From Cenococcum geophilum 1.58 (Eukaryota; Ascomycota; Dothideomycetes; Gloniales; Gloniaceae), in assembly GCA_001692895.1 (NCBI GenBank), contig KV748268.1, forward strand, positions 62,001-126,000: 64,000 nucleotides of DNA, in the 5' to 3' direction. Positions 12,594-24,129 of this stretch are shown piece by piece. Numbering within the stretch: position 1 is the stretch's first letter; the number at the start of each line of letters is the position of its first letter. The position numbers and the translations under genes were made by a program. Below the pieces are notes generated by a model, which searched no databases, was not told the DNA's origin, and saw only the letters and a list, made by a program, of their open reading frames with translations.

Positions 12594-13627
12594 GCCCGTA
12601 TGGGACGTATATTTATAACCCTTTTAACCAATAGATTATTTATCCCGTAGGGAACTTTTATATATAATTCCTTTAACTACTAGATCTTTAGTACTGTTTT
12701 TAATTTTATCCCGTACGGTATAAACAGCTAATAAATATAATAATCTACTAAATTTTAATCCTATATTAAAACTTAATTACCTAGATTTTATATCCCATTT
12801 TCTATAATATCCCATACGGAATAATTTATAAAAAATCTTATAAAAACTGGAATTTGTGTTCCATTTTAAAAATACATTTATAAAGATAATATTTTATTAC
12901 GGGATTCTATAAAATTCTCTTTTTATATCCAGCTTTTAAATACCTCTTTTAACATTCTCCTATACGAAAATTTAATAAAAAATCTTATAGAAACTGGAAT
13001 TTGTTCCATTTAAAAATATATTTATAAAGATAATATTTTATACGGGATTTCTACTAAAATTCTCTTCTTATATTCAGCTTTTAAATACTTTTTTAACATC
13101 CTCCCATACGGGAAAAGTGGCTATAAAAATAATACTTTTATTATTTTCTATCCCGTACGGAACTTTATTTAAAACTATTTAAATTTACTAGCTTTTCTTT
13201 TCTTATTTTCTACGCCATCCCATATGGATAGTATCTCCGGAAAAATAATAAAGTTCCAGTTTCTCTATCTTATTTTTGGTGCATAAGCGCAAAAGAAAAT
13301 ATCCTATGTGGGATTTTTAGTAGAAATCCTTTTTATTCGTGATTTCCGTACGCCGTTTTATTATAATTCCCATACGGATAAAAATACTAAATAATTTATT
13401 TTAAGCAAGCCGACTAATCCTATACGGACTTACTACCCTTAGACTTTTAAATTTAGATTTTTTTGTACCTGTACGGACGAAAATACTAAGTAATTCTATT
13501 TAAGTAAGTCTGCTAATCCCATACGGATTAAGTACCCTTAAACTTTTAATTTTAGTTTTTTTTAGTTCCTATACGGAACGGAGTCCTATATAACTTCTAT
13601 TTACTAAAAAATGCCTTCCCGTATAAA
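12594..13627. repeat. Satellite-like array of CCCGTACGGG palindromes
   Basis: About 17 copies of a short palindromic word, consensus TCCCRTACGGRA, recur every 30-130 bp (for example at 12,594, 12,642, 12,709, 12,810, 13,102, 13,151, 13,219, 13,302, 13,369, 13,418, 13,468, 13,517, 13,567 and 13,617). They sit in very AT-rich DNA. Longer tandem units are visible: a unit of about 140 bp repeated at about 12,820-12,963 and 12,964-13,105, and one of about 100 bp repeated at 13,371-13,470 and 13,471-13,570. No coding frame is seen. It may be a satellite or a cluster of binding sites; CCG..CGG everted triplets with a 2-bp gap are the kind of site some Zn2Cys6 regulators bind. Confidence 0.75.
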
Positions 13628-13794
13628 TAAAATAGCCTTACCGCATTAAAAACTATAGGAATTTCTTCCGCGTAGGCTAAAACTATATGGCTACTAATTA
13701 AAACTCAGAAGTGATTTTAATTATTATATTATACGCGAGTAGATATAGGACATATAATTAAATAACTGGAAAGCTTCCTCTAATAGCTCTATGC

Positions 13795-14362
13795 TATTAA
13801 CTTACCCTATAAGCAGATTGGTCTCTATTAGTATGCTCGTTACTAAAAGCTCCCGCAATTTTAGCTATCGTCTTTTCTGCCTCTCCCATATGGTTAAGAC
13901 TTTTATTTATAGTCTTTTCGAACTCCGCAATTTGGCGAAAACTTTTAGCTATTATCTTTTTAAACTCTGCTATCTGGCGAATTCAATCCTCTAAGGTATT
14001 GAGGTCGCGTCTTAAACACTCGGTTATAGCCTACGTCTTACTTACTTATTTGCTTTTATGTTAGGGTTCTAGGATTAGCAGATATAGATTTTAATATTAT
14101 ACCTAGTAAGGTCTTCCACTTACTTATAAAGGTTATTAGATTTAGCTAAGTCGCCTTAGAACAGGTTTGGTTCTATAGTATCTTGTTAAAGCTAGTTAAT
14201 TAGAGGTATATTAAAACAAAATCTTTTAATTTCGCTTATAGATGGGAAGTAAGGAGTGAAGTCTTTGGCTTCCGGATTAAGTTTTATTGGCGTTATAGTG
14301 ACGGTTATGTTATTAAAATTCCAAGATTCTATTCCTAAAAGAAAGCTATTAGAATAATCCAT
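13795..14362 (-). pseudogene. Short PAM2-motif protein with coiled-coil tail, decayed
   Basis: An ATG at 14,362 (reverse strand) opens a frame MDYSNSFLLGIESWNF that stays open for about 58 codons. Residues 28-37 are LNPEAKDFTP, a textbook PAM2 motif (LNPxAxxFxP, with the key Leu, Ala, Phe and Pro all present); PAM2 peptides bind the MLLE domain of poly(A)-binding protein. The frame then meets several stops. A second piece at about 13,800-13,985 encodes a coiled coil with an internal repeat (RQIAEFKKIIAKSF, then RQIAEFEKTINKS and GEAEKTIAKIAGAF). It is offset by one frame, so an indel or a lost intron lies between. The intact protein would have been about 190 residues. The PAM2 call is firm as a motif; its binding role here is inferred. 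Confidence 0.55.
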
Positions 14363-14817
14363 TGTAGAGAAAGAGTGTTTATAGTAAATAAAGGATTAAA
14401 GACGTTAAAAGATTTAAAGACTGAAAGTAATTTAAGACTAATTATTGGGTAGTACTCTACGGACTCCTTTAAGATATTATATAACTCTTTACTACAAAAT
14501 TAATTAAATTGCTTGCCCCTTACCTAGGCTAAATTATTATTTATATTTATAAACGCGCGCGGTTATAGGCGTGAAATATAAATTTATACTACGGCCTCCT
14601 GGCGTGTCTGGTGGTTAGCGTATTTTATTAACTTTCCCTTAAACTATAAAAATACCAAAACTTCCCCTGTAAAAAGGCCGTGTAGATATGGCTGCGCTAA
14701 CTATTAGAGGTAATAGGATGCTATAGAGCTGTTTTCTGTTTTCTTTTTTCTCTAGCGTTTACTAAAATAATTTTAATAGATTTTAGTATCTAAAGCTAAG
14801 TAAAAATAACGTAGGTA
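14363..14817. other. Spacer upstream of the PAM2 relic
   Basis: No recognisable gene. It would contain the promoter of the reverse-strand PAM2 gene, but no specific element can be identified. Confidence 0.35.
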
Positions 14818-15011
14818 ACGGGTTTTAATTAACACCCTAGATTTGACCGAAAGGAACATTAAAGCTTTACCTAAGTTATATCTATTATGCCTAGGTAAGC
14901 CTTAGCACAACACTACCTTTTAAATATGCGTTACTTTAATTTTAGCTAAACAATAAAAATAGAGGCGGTACGCTAGCTTAGTCAAAACTAGGGTGTTAGT
15001 GAAAACCCCGT
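14818..15011. mobile_element. MITE, 194 bp, about 31-bp TIRs, TA target duplication
   Basis: The left end ACGGGTTTTAATTAACACCC and the right end, read in reverse as ACGGGGTTTTCACTAACACC, are inverted copies extending about 31 bp to TTTGAC. The element is flanked by TA on both sides (14,816-14,817 and 15,012-15,013), the target preferred by Tc1/mariner/pogo transposases. The 130-bp interior has no coding capacity, so it is a non-autonomous miniature element. Its parent transposase is not in the window. Confidence 0.85.
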
Positions 15012-15179
15012 TAAACATAAGTAATCTTAAATATTATTAAGTTTAAATATTATAAAATATAATGTTTTATATTTTATAAACTAAGTATATCTAAATTATC
15101 CCTTTTACTTAGCTAAGCTATCTTCTAATGCGCGCTAAAGCTTAAAATACTCTAGTAAAACAAGCTCAACGAATGGCAG

Positions 15180-16390
15180 TAGGTAAAAGTAGTTAAGGTC
15201 ACACTGTAATATATATAGGTGCTTTTATAGTAAGTAGTCTATAAATATTAAGACTAGTATAACATACCGGTTTGTCTAACTTTATAATTGCTAGCTTCTT
15301 GGTATTAAAAAGCTCCTCTAAAAAGTCATTTAAAACTTTATATCCGCTCCACCTATCCAGCTATTTGAGACCAAAAACCCTATTCTTTGCCCTTTGTTAT
15401 TTGATAAAGTTAACTTTATAAAGGTCTTTCCACGGCCGCCTGTTTATATATTTAAGCACTACGCATCTAAGTTGTTCTAGGTCTAAGTTTAACGTTAAGG
15501 ACGCTAATTACTAGGTATATTTTTCGAAATTAGCTATAAAATGTTAGATTTTAATATAAAGGTAGAATTAATTAGGGTGGCTATACAAAAGGACACGCCC
15601 ACTACGGCCGCAAATTCTAACTACGTTTAGAGTAACGGATCCGTAAAGTAATCCTGCCGTACTAATATGCTTAATTGTATTAAAGATTTATACTAATTTA
15701 GTGCTTTAATAAGCTCTGGCAATGTTATTTAACTTACCAATATCGTAATAACTTATATCTACCGTTTCTAAAGATGTAAGTGAACATAAAGAATCTCCTC
15801 TAGAGTAAAACGAGAATATTTATAGCCGAGGTATATTTAATCGTTATCTAAGAATACTTAACTGATTTAAGAAATGTTTCTGTAACGAAGCAGTTAAAAT
15901 TTTATAAGTTTTGCCTTGCCTTTCTCCGCTTCTAGCCTCTTTACTATTATTATTCCGTTTATGCCCTTATTAACACAAATTATCTATAGCTGATTTCCTT
16001 ATACGAGATCTCTAAGACGCGTTAAAGCTCTCTAAGGATTGCAAGGCTATATGTTTAAGTCCGGATTCGCACTAAAAGGTATAAGTAGGGAGCTAGAGGC
16101 ACTGCGATTGGGATTTTAGCTAGTTGGTAGAAGCTCGATATACTTTAAAGAATTTTGCAGAAGTGCTGCCTTAGTAGGGACTTTATAACCTTGCGGCCGA
16201 GGGTAACGCTAGAAAGCTTCTTTAAAAACCTTTACGCGCTTTAGGCTTTCTTCTTTAGGCACTTTTAAGCGCTTTAAAATTAAGCTGCTCTTTATATTAT
16301 TAGGGGCTGGAAGTTTATAGGGAGAGTTTTAGTGCCGGCGGCAAGACTTATAATCTATAGCCACTAGTAGTTAGAAACAGTTTCTTTATT
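15180..16390 (-). pseudogene. Unrecognised reverse-strand gene relic
   Basis: Read on the reverse strand, this region yields fragments with a protein-like composition: around 16,300-16,090 LKRLKVPKEESLKRVKVFKE then KVPTKAALLQNSLKYIELL, and around 15,480-15,280 VVLKYINRRPWKDLYKVNFI then NDFLEELFNTKKLAII. Stops are mainly TAG or TAA at positions compatible with RIP. I do not recognise a family, and it may comprise two genes. The plus strand is more broken than this strand. Confidence 0.4.
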
Positions 16391-16606
16391 TATATTAATA
16401 AAATTTATACTAAGCGCAGGAGTCTAAAATTATTTATATGGCTTTGGCGCTTCTAATAACAAATACAAAAAATATATTTATAAATAAAAATTCGCTTTTA
16501 CTAATTTTAAAATTGCGGGAATTGTATAGAATATTTAACCGCTATACGTTCGCATCGTAAAGTAATTTTTATCCACTGTCCTTAATAAACTATAGAATAT
16601 AACTAT

Positions 16607-17965
16607 ATGCCTAGACACCCATTTTTTCAAAGTATACTATTTAGCCATTAATGGGAAACACGTAATAATAGCTTGACTATCCTAATACCTTCCAAGTATA
16701 CCATAGATACTCCCGCCCCTTATTTACAGCCTCACCCGCAGTCCTTACCCGGCAATATTACCTCGCAAGACGTAGTAAACCCCGACAGAGTAAGTAGCAC
16801 GACTATTTAGATGATCCCTACTATAAATTAATACTTTTAGTTATCGCAGCTCTTATAAGGCGAAATTTGGGCTTATAATTAAACACGAACTAAACTTCGG
16901 ACCGAAATCGAGCGCTGTGTTAAGGCTGATAACGCTATATAGAAACAAACCGAATAAGCTTTAGAATAGTCTATATTATATTAAGAGGCTTACGCTGCTC
17001 TAAATTAGCATAGAATGGAAGAGGCACTGTTATATAAAAAGATTTAAAGCTTGAAATTAGAGATAAAGGCACTTAATGCATAGGTATAATATAATAAACT
17101 ATATAGGAATCACTAGTTAACATATTTGGCAGGTAATCTCTACTAGAGATTCTAGATTAGATACAACAGGATTAAAAGAGCGAAGGTTACGCACTATACG
17201 TCGCACAAAACCTTGTTTAAGTGATGGAAAAGGGGGGCAACTATAAAATCATGCTCTAATTTAAGATATTAAACACTACCTAAGGGAACAACTAGGTTCT
17301 AAGAGCTATGAGTTTAATTTAGTTTAAGAAATAAGAGATTAAAGCATTACGTATAGGAAAATTGAAAAAAAAAAAAAAAGGTTAGAATAGTTCTGCGAAT
17401 ATTAAATGTTATATAATTAGCTGTATAAACCATTTAATGGTAGAGAAAACTATAACTATAAGTAAAGCACTTATATACGTTAGGAACGCCAAACGAGATC
17501 TATACTAAAGCTCCCTAATATAAAGCTATTTGTGGTTCCATTCCACTATTATTTGTTAGGGCTAGTTGTAGTAAGCTATATATAAGCCGCTCTCTATAGC
17601 GTTTCTATAAAAGCTGCCATTAGGTGTATATAATAAGGATATAAGATTTTTAGCATTACCACCACTTAGAAAGACAATGCGAAGGATTTCTTACGCCGTA
17701 AGATTTTAAGGTTTGTATCCTACCCGGAATTGTAATCCTAAGTTAAAGCTATATTGTATACCTATCTCTCCCTTAAGACTAACTTCTCTGTTATAGGGCT
17801 TAGAAACATCCTTATAAAGCTATAATAAACATCTTAGTTTTTCTTCGTCAGCTTACCGCGAATAAAGGGTTTATAACATTTCGGCGTACCTTAATTCTAC
17901 GGCCTGTTATTGTACCGCAAAAAGACTAGAGATAGTATTAGCCTGTAAACTTAAACGCTGTTTTA
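16607..17965 (+). pseudogene. Unrecognised coiled-coil protein relic
   Basis: An ATG at 16,607 (MPRHPFFQSILFSH) opens a frame that can be followed, stops aside, for over 200 codons. It has a Pro-rich stretch (TPAPYLQPHPQSLPGNITSQ, about 16,700-16,760), then a coiled coil from about 16,870 (TKLRTEIERCVKADNAI, EEALLYKKI, LKLEIKALNA). After a poly-A tract near 17,370 the downstream part (to about 17,960) holds LPNIKLFVVPFHYYLLGLVV and AKDFLRRKILRFVSYPEL. In-frame stops sit mostly at expected Gln/Trp codons. The layout of N-terminal disorder, coil and globular tail resembles fungal regulatory or scaffold proteins, but no family is recognised. Confidence 0.45.
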
Positions 17966-18903
17966 AATGAGAACTTACGGTCTAATAATTACTAAATATC
18001 CCTTATACGGCATGTCCCTTAAGTTAAAAGGGCACCCTAAACGTTCCCTAGGTGGTAAGCCATTACCATTACACTGTAGATCCTTTAAATCCTCCATTTT
18101 TTTAAAGATAGAAATGCTAATAATATTAGGTAACGAAGAAGTTACTCCTAGGGTCCTAAGCATAGATAGCGCGAGCCTAATTTATATATAAAGGTATAAG
18201 GCAGTGTAAGCCTCTAAGGCTTTATATAGACTTTATATTTCTCTTTATATCGCACTTTATATACTCGCAGTGTCTTAAATCCTATATAAGTGCTGATAAT
18301 GATAAGAGATTATAGGCGGACGGCTTTAGCCAGCGGAGAGTATAAAATTGCGCCTTGTTATTGCGGCGGCACTATTTTAAAGCAGAGCGCATTACCCAAA
18401 TTATTTCTTCTTTAGGATATCTAGGCTAGTTTATTAGCATTTTTTGATCTTACCTAGTCGTCTTATGTCTCTACGGCGGTAATAGATCTATTATATATCT
18501 AATTAAATAAGCTTTCCAGTATAGCTACAGTTTAAACAGATTTTTATGCGTTTGATAGGCGTTCTACGGCAAACCCTATAGGGAGGTTGTACGAAGAAGC
18601 TACCTGTAAGCGGCCTAGAGAAGATCCGGAGAGATATTCCCAGATAGTTAGCTTAGAAGCTTGTAGAGATAAACGCGGCTAAGCTAATACCGTCCTCCCT
18701 ATAGTACTGCTTTTATTGTTCCGTGTTTAGTGCAGAGGCTAATATTATATAGTATAATAAAGGTTATAACTGGAACAAGGAAACCCTACTTAAGCTATTA
18801 AGTTTGCCTTTTTCTATATTAACCGTATCTAATAACTATTAACCATAACTTCTAACCGTTACGTTAAAAGAGTTCCACCTCTAATATAAATAATTTATTT
18901 AAT
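17966..18903. other. Spacer with no confident gene
   Basis: A 74-codon open stretch starts at 17,967 and an overlapping 62-codon one lies on the other strand. Neither resembles a known protein and neither has supporting context. The rest shows only short broken frames. Confidence 0.35.
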
Positions 18904-20640
18904 ATGTTTACCCTTATGGACTATGTCTTTCTAGAACAGATTTAGGATCCCTTAATAGTGGACCCTAAAGATCTTATTCTTACCAAACCCAACCTAATAT
19001 CCGGATCTCAGGAAGCCAATATTCTCTCTCCTTATATAGATAACTTTCGATGCAATTACGGCTCAGACGTGGCTATGGTCGAAACTATAAATATAGTTTT
19101 TAAAAATATAGACGCTTCCATTAATAATATAGGCATAGATAACGTCCTGCTCCAGAATTTTCTATATAAGCCTACTTTTAGCGTAGACTGCTTAAATCTA
19201 GAAGATTTTGAAGGTAACTGGACCGATCCTAATCTAGCCTTCGCTCTGTTTGATAAAATAATGCAAAATCTAGACCAATATATTAAATTAGAGAAATCTA
19301 TCTTAGATAACCCACCTAATGGTGTTAATATGTTAGATAAAACCTTAGTGTTCTCTCCCTTAGGAGACTTCGCGTTAAATAAGCAACTGGCGGAACAGGT
19401 TAATAAGCAGATCGATAAGCTACTAAATGAGCAGCCAGGTCAGCATGGAAATGAGTAACTAAAAGAGTAGCTAGACGAGTGGCTAAATAAGCAGCTAGAC
19501 TAATACCTGGACAGCTAATTAGATAAGTATTTAGATAAGCAACTAAGTAAGCGGTTAGACGAGTTCCTGTATAAGCAGCTAGATAAGTCGCTAGAGGAGC
19601 AGCTAAACTAATACCTAGATAGCTAATTAAACAAATAGCCAGATAAGCACTAGGATAAGCAATTAAGGGAAGAGCCAAATAGTTAGGCGAATAAGGAGGA
19701 CGACTAGCACTTCTATATAGAAGATGTCGAGCCCTAGAAACAGCCCTAGAGCCCCTAAAAAGTATTAGATGACGAAAATCGGGGCCTAGGAAGATCCTTA
19801 GCCGGTATATAAAGTTAAAAATAGAGGAGATATAGAAGTAAACTAACAGACAGCAGATCCAATCATTATTAATAATGAGGTGGATTATTGTATATATAAA
19901 ATGCAGTCTACCTAATACCGAAGGTCTTCTCGAACTAGGAGGCAACTAATAACTTTAGATAATAATAAGATGCTATAATACAGTGATTAGTATAACTTAA
20001 TAGCCCTAGCTAATAAGGTTGTATTAAAGTGGGAGTAGATATAGGCGGATTGGTTTAATATATTAGAGATCGTTAGGAGATATTAGTACCTAGAAATTAA
20101 AGAGTTTAAAAAGAATATACGAGAAGAGGTTATAAATATACGCTTGTTATAGAGATCTAGGGTTTCTCCTAGCGTAGGAAAGATGCTTATAGACCTGTGG
20201 AAGAGCTTTTATATCCATCTTAAGGGAAATGATAAGATTTCTAAAACTACGCGGAGTTATATAGGCCTTTTGGATTGATTTGCTAAATATAAGCATATAC
20301 TATATTTAAGAGAGTTATAAAGATAAGGTTATATAGAATATATAAGCTTCTTATAATATTAAATAAGTCCCCTATTTAATTCCGAGCGTAAAACTTAGCT
20401 TAGTCGGATTATTAGCTTTAAGCGATAATTAACTTATTAGGGCTACCCCTAAACACTAGTATGTAGAGCCCCTTATTCGGTTCTAGATAAAGTAGGAACT
20501 ATATTCTTAAACTTCTTCTTAGTTATGGCAGAGCCGGCTAAATACGCCGCGGCTTTATCTCCTGACTCTTACTTATACTGCATGCCTTAAAAACCGTAGC
20601 ACAGCGCTTAGAAAGTGGCATTACTTTTACCCACGTTATA
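18904..20640 (+). pseudogene. Unrecognised gene with 166-codon open stretch and KQLD-type repeats
   Basis: An ATG at 18,904 (MFTLMDYVFLEQI) is followed by one in-frame TAG and then by 166 open codons to 19,458, the longest open stretch in the window's RIP-damaged half. The open part is acidic and Asn-rich (NIVFKNIDASINNIGIDNVL, LNLEDFEGNWTDPNLAFALF). It runs into a repetitive charged segment encoded by a 12-bp repeat (19,383-19,690), then an Asp/Glu/Ser-rich region. A C-terminal part at about 20,030-20,400 has LIDLWKSFYIHLKGNDKI, then SYIGLLDWFAKYKHILYLRE. Stops are frequent only downstream of 19,458. No family is recognised. The low stop count at the 5' end may mean younger decay or a part that was not duplicated. 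Confidence 0.5.
19383..19690 (+). repeat. 12-bp coding minisatellite (KQLD/EQLN-type units)
   Basis: Units such as 'gataagcagcta', 'gacgagtggcta' and 'aataagcagcta' recur every 12 bp in register. They encode four-residue units of charged residue, Gln/Tyr, Leu and Asp/Asn, inside the unrecognised gene starting at 18,904. The reverse-strand open frame across it is a by-product of the repeat. Confidence 0.7.
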
Positions 20641-21900
20641 TAGATTTAGGCAGAAATATTAATCTTAGAGTAACTCTTCTTTAGCCGCTAAAATGTGCGG
20701 TGTTTATATGAGCTTCTTTATGTTAATACTAACGAGAGCTAGAAATACTGCTAAATTTCTTGGCTTTAAAACAGTTTAGCGTAGGGTTATTGGCAAAATA
20801 GGTGTAGATTACTAGAAATAACGGATAAGTAAGTAAAGCTTTAGTTTTAAAATCGGCAAATTATTTTTATAGCTTTAACACGACTTTATTAAATAAAAGT
20901 GTACTATAGGAAAGTAAGATTGATATGCTTACTAAATAAACCACAGTTGTACGCTTTTTGCGCATGGAAATCCGGAAGCTTCGTAATATAGAGTAATAGC
21001 ATTACGATTATGTTACAAAAAGCTTAGATGCGATTAAAAGATAGCTATATTTTAGCTAAGAACCAAATAAAGGCAACGGAGAAAGTACTTCTATTAATGG
21101 TTATACCTTCTAATAGTCTTCTTATCTAACCAATTGTATAGCATTAGAACCCTTAATAGAGGGTAAACCGATTTTCAAGCCCTAATTTAAGAAGCTTCTT
21201 TAAAAGAAAAGGGTAGTAATTAGAAAACTATTCTAGTAAGTGCAGACATAAAGCAGGTGCTAAAAAAGTACCAATAGTAGATATATAAAAATGAAAACGA
21301 CTTCAATCTTAAAGAACTAGAGAAATTCCTATAGGAGAAGCCCTATAAATTTGGCGATAAGTAGAAGTCCTACTATACTTCCTCCTAACCCTTTCCTACT
21401 ATACCGGTAGAGGTACACAATCCTACTTAGCAGATTGTAATAGATGGAATAAGCGCTAAAAAGTATGCACTGGATATTATTCTTTAACTCTTTAATATAT
21501 AAATTTATAAGCCTACTAACCTTAAATATAACTGGTACTTGCTTAGGATATAAGTGTTTAAGCTTAGAAAGAAACTTATAAAGTTTAGGGTTATTATTAT
21601 ATATTAGTTGTCCTTTATCGGTGATACGGTAAATAAAATCTTCCGCCTATATTAAGAGACTTAAGAAATTATTGTAAATTGTATAGAGCTTGGAAGAGGT
21701 TAAGCTAAAAGAGATAAAAGTGGGGATTTTAGGACGTAGATAGACCACTAGGCGTTCTATAGGCGTCCTATAATTTCTTATTAAATTTCTACTTTATTCT
21801 TCCGTATAGCATTACACTTATAGAGTCTTACCTACTAAATTATACTAAATCCTAAGTTCTCCATCGTTACTTAATAATCCGTTATTGTTACTCCGGCTCG
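20640..21900 (+). pseudogene. Unrecognised plus-strand relic
   Basis: Fragments with protein-like composition lie on the plus strand: around 20,960-21,200 VRFLRMEIRKLRNI, then HYDYVTKSLDAIKR and SYLTNCIALEPLIEGKPIFK, and around 21,290-21,590 YKNENDFNLKELEKFL, then VIDGISAKKYALDII. Stop density matches RIP decay. I do not recognise a family, and the boundaries are loose. Confidence 0.35.
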
Positions 21901-22099
21901 GTTTATCGATATTAGTAGTATTAATTCGCCCTTCTACTAGGTTACTCCGGCGCAATCTATTAATAGGGTGGCTAGAACTCCGTAACTTATTACTGCGGTT
22001 TAAAACTACCGTCTCTTTATTACTATCTTTATTACTATCCTCTTCCTATCCTTAATTATAAGGTGTGAAATATATAAAGCTAGGGTATATATAGATTGT

Positions 22100-23100
22100 C
22101 TCCTAAGCTCTTCCTATAGACTTGCGAGAATTATTAGTAATCTAATTTAGGTTTGTCTAAGGCATTATATATAATAGGACTTATTTAACGAGCATAGAAA
22201 AGAACTATATTTTAGCGAGGCTTAGTATTTAAAGGAAAGGTAGCTTAATCTAAGGATATTTAGAGGTAAGGTAAATGCCACCTTTATAATATTTCCTCTA
22301 CTGCTTAACAGAGCTAAGGCTAAGTTTAAAAAGGGAGACTAATATTGCCTAAATGAGGCGAAGTATATTAGCGGCCCCTTTACCCTAAAGCTGGCGCGTA
22401 ATATCCGTTGGCTATAATTACTCCTTGCTTAGCGTACTATCTGCGCCTAAAAGTGTAGGCTACTTAACTAAATCTAATGGTGGCTGTTTAAATTAAAGAA
22501 GGTATTGCTAGGGGTAATTATTAGCTAAGCTGTTACTAAATATGAATACCTGACTAAAATATATTATATTAGTGTAGAAGAACTAATATACTAGTCTTTA
22601 GCTTTATGAGTAGTGCTTAGCTACTATTGCTTATTAAATTATAAGTAGTCTTAATATACTACCGAAGTCACTAAAAGCAGCTCTAAGTATAAAGTGCTAG
22701 GATTCTTTATACCTATTACAATTTAGCGCTCCGTTACTCTTGGAGGTAGCTAAGTAAGATAGCGTTTAATAATGGCTTTGTAGTAACACTTTAAGCCCCT
22801 TTAACCGTTGCAGATAAATCTATAAACGTCTTAGCTATGGTATAGGAAGCTATGGTCTAAGATATGTAGATTAAGATCCTATCTAACTAAATTTCGGGAT
22901 ATTAGTAAAGCGGGCTTAGTTATATATAGGATACGGTCTAGTGTGTTAGAAAGAAAGTAGCGATAGCCTCTTTTATATAATGCCTTACTCCTATAGAGGC
23001 GGAGTAAGCTTATACGTTATAACCTATACGTTTTGCGTTGGTTTAGGCTATAGGATAGTAATAGGCATTAATTATACTGCTGGTGGGGTTTAAGGATCCG
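22100..23100 (+). pseudogene. Unrecognised plus-strand relic
   Basis: One frame around 22,190-22,700 reads LRIFRGKVNATFIIFPLLLN, then KAKFKKGD and NEAKYISGPFTLKLARNIRW, followed by a Cys pair. Damage is RIP-like throughout. There is no recognised domain. Confidence 0.35.
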
Positions 23101-23234
23101 TCTAGCCCTACGTATAGGTAGGAAGGAGAATATAAAAGGATTTTACGTCCCCTTACTAGGAACCTATATAAAACACTTCTTAAGCAATCTATAGTATATA
23201 TTCCGTCCTAAAGTTAGCTAATTAAATATCGATA

Positions 23235-24060
23235 ATGAAGGTCACAGAAAGAATAATCGATATGAGTGATAGCGAAATAATAAGTGATGGAGAAAGATAT
23301 GCAGAGAGATCTAGAGCAAAGGGCGTGTTTATTGGGGGAAAGGCGCTTCTAAAGATAAGGAATGCTTCCCATGCTATAGTAATAAGAGGCCTTATTAATA
23401 GGGCACTAGAGCTAAAGCTAAAACCGGAACTACCGAGGCTCCAAATTAAAGTGCAAGAGAGATTAACTCGGCGTTATAACCTAGAAGTTATTGTAAGTAT
23501 ACAAATATATTGTAGTTAGGTTAGGACTTACCGTCTTAGATATTATTAATAATACGTTTAATAGCAGTAATCCTGATTATGCTATCGCTCTATAGATAAG
23601 CTACCTATAGACCAAAATTAAAATTGAGATACTAGAGAAGGCCAACCAGAAGCTAAGAGAGGAGGTAGTGTCTCTTAAAAGAAAAAGGGGAATTGTAAAT
23701 GAAATGCAGTAGGGAAAGCGTAGAGATACTGGTAAGCGTATTATACTTAAGGTAAAGGTATATCTAAGCAATAATTAGGGTAAATACCTGACGATTCTTA
23801 CGTAGAGGGTTGGTTTAATAGAAGTGGATAGATATTTGGCACGTGCGTATTTTGTTTATAGGCAAGCGGGGTTAAGAATCTAGTACCCTATATAACTAAT
23901 ACTAAACAATGTCCCTATTAATCCCATATTAGTTATTAATATAGCCCCTTAAGAGTAAATAGGGTACTTTTTATGCTTACTATATCTATTAAATAACCTA
24001 AAGACTAAAAATAAAAAAGCTAATAAAATTATTAAGAACACGGAATAGTAAACTATATTA
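23235..24060 (+). pseudogene. Small basic/coiled-coil protein relic with possible intron
   Basis: An open 94-codon stretch (23,235-23,519) begins MKVTERIIDMSDSEIISDGE and has a basic Leu-rich second half (IRGLINRALELKLKPELPRL). A GTAAGT at 23,492 and several downstream TAG acceptors up to 23,540 could mark a short fungal intron. After it a frame with PDYAIAL, then KIKIEILEKANQKLREEVVS and KRKRGIVNEMQ, gives a leucine-zipper-like coil. The splice phase does not close cleanly by eye. No family is recognised; composition suggests a nuclear or DNA-associated protein. Confidence 0.4.
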
Positions 24061-24129
24061 AGTTTTCAGTCTAATATTGCCTATATAAATTCTGCGCATT
24101 TCCTTTAGGCTCTTTTATAGTAGTACCAT

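Noticed and set aside
16090-16300. KVPTKAALLQNSLKYIELL as helix 2 of a bHLH domain
   Set aside because: The preceding segment lacks a clear basic region and helix 1; resemblance is too short.
17967-18191. 74-codon open frame on the plus strand
   Set aside because: It has an overlapping 62-codon frame on the other strand, no domain and no context; kept only as spacer content.
19400-19945. 181-codon reverse-strand frame (YLAAYL repeats)
   Set aside because: It lies opposite the 12-bp coding repeat of the plus-strand gene; the repeat removes stops on both strands.
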